Shown here piece after piece: positions 62,989 through 64,000 of a stretch of 64,000 bases of DNA (position 1 is the first letter of the stretch; the number at the start of each line of letters is the position of its first letter). The stretch spans positions 71,985-135,984 of the forward strand of contig CAWJXK010000012.1 in the NCBI GenBank assembly GCA_963846855.1, read 5' to 3'. Source of the stretch: CAIWHR01 sp963846855 (GTDB taxonomy: Bacteria > Pseudomonadota > Gammaproteobacteria > Burkholderiales > Casimicrobiaceae). A program made the position numbers and the translations under genes. Under the pieces are notes generated by a model, which did no database searches, had not been told where the DNA came from, and was given only the letters and a program-made list of their open reading frames with translations.

Positions 62989-64000
62989 TCTCGCGCAGGC
63001 GGTGAGCCTCCCGCCTTGTCACCGCCCATCGCGCGCTCCAGCGCCTTCGCCGCATCGTCCTGGTCCGGCGACTTTTCGGGCGCCGTCTCGCCTTTCATGG
63101 CTCGCTCCAGCGCCTTGGCGGCATCGTCCTGCTCGGTGCTCGTGCCTCCGGCCGCTCCTTTGTCGCTCGGAATTTCGATATGCATGCTCCGGGTGTCGAT
63201 CTTTTCCTTCTTGGCCAGGCCGCCGGAAACGAGGTTGGGGAAGCCGATGATCAATCCGACCATGATGACCTGGATCAGCACGAACGGCACCGCGCCCCAA
63301 TAGATCTGCCCGGTGGTCACCGGCGCCGTCTTGCGGCCGGTGAGCCGGTCGACGTACTCCTTGGCGGGCGCGACGCTGCGCAGGAAGAAGAGGGCGAAGC
63401 CGAACGGCGGATGCATGAACGAGGTCTGCATGTTGACCGCCAGCAGCACACCGAACCAGATGAGATCGACTCCCAGCTTGTCCGCAACCGGCCCGATCAG
63501 CGGGATGATGATGAACGAGAGCTCGAAGAAGTCGAGGAAGAACGCGAGCACGAAGATCAGGATGTTGACGACGATCAGGAAACCGAGCTGCCCGCCCGGG
63601 AGGGCCGTGAGCAGGTGCTCGACCCACACATGGCCGTTGACGCCGTAGAACGTGAGGCTGAATACCCGCGCGCCGATCAGGATGAACACGACGAACGTGG
63701 AGAGCTTGGCCGTGGTGTTCATCGCCTGCTTGAGCAGCGATACGCTCAGCCGCCGGCGCGCGAGCGCCATGATCAGCGCGCCCGTTGCGCCCATCGCGCC
63801 ACCCTCGGTGGGAGTCGCGACGCCAAGGAAGATCGTGCCGAGGACGAGGAAGATGAGGGCGAGCGGGGGAATCAGGACGAACGTCACCCGCTCGGCGATC
63901 CGCGACAGGAGGCCGAGCTTCAGCACCTTGTTGATGACCGACAGGAAGAACGCGACGCCGACGCCGACGGCCATCGTGATCACGACGCGCTCGTCGGTGG

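Overview
The window looks like a chromosomal segment of a GC-rich betaproteobacterium. The evidence is the strongly GC-biased third positions and several gene orders I associate with that class: ispB / rplU-rpmA, lptFG / pepA-holC, darP-mogA next to pmbA, tandem ABC and TRAP uptake systems, and CGCTATAATT-type -10 boxes. I see no phage, plasmid, CRISPR or intact transposon. Assignments rest on reading the translations; no database search was run.

Layout. 1-10.4 kb: the end of a nitrate/sulfonate/thiamine-precursor type ABC importer, a secreted DUF4397 lipoprotein, the histidine-degradation pair hutH-hutU, and a family-1 solute-binding/FbpB/FbpC-type ABC importer. 10.4-14.6 kb: divergent manB and manC (GDP-mannose supply) and an MscS-type channel. 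14.8-16.3 kb: decayed remnants of two genes beside tRNA-Pro(CGG). 16.4-23.5 kb: ispB, rplU-rpmA, lptF-lptG, pepA-holC and an acidic Pro/Ala-rich protein. 23.5-31.6 kb: an apparent insertion between holC and valS. It carries an aromatic-residue leader peptide with an attenuator-like terminator, two unrelated DAHP synthases, a TsdA-like dihaem cytochrome, a GFA enzyme and a zinc/metal-uptake cluster (DUF3299, DUF2946-like, porin, znuA, znuB). 31.7-39.6 kb: valS, an MFS exporter, an nfeD-slipin pair and rlmM. 39.6-45.1 kb: a gsiABCD-type peptide/glutathione importer. 45.2-49.8 kb: rhlE and typA, divergent, then a HAD hydrolase. 49.8-64 kb: a DUF2891 protein, a small secreted protein, a TetR regulator, cysK, rmuC, mtfA, aidB, mogA, darP, pmbA, a large protein of unknown function, and a TRAP receptor convergent with its probable large permease.

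The most interesting signal is at 23.56-25.85 kb. A short ORF contains YAWDYYFW. It is followed by a stem-loop with a T-rich tail and an alternative pairing, and then by a type I-beta and a type I-alpha DAHP synthase. Together these look like a transcription attenuator that senses aromatic amino acids at the entry point of the shikimate pathway.

A second theme is quality. Between about 11.6 and 37 kb, at least a dozen single-base frame breaks interrupt otherwise well-conserved genes (manB, valS three times, nfeD, the porin, znuA, the DUF2946-like gene). The rest of the window has almost none. Because valS is essential, many of these are probably consensus errors. The MFS remnant near tRNA-Pro, by contrast, also lacks both its ends and looks truly decayed.
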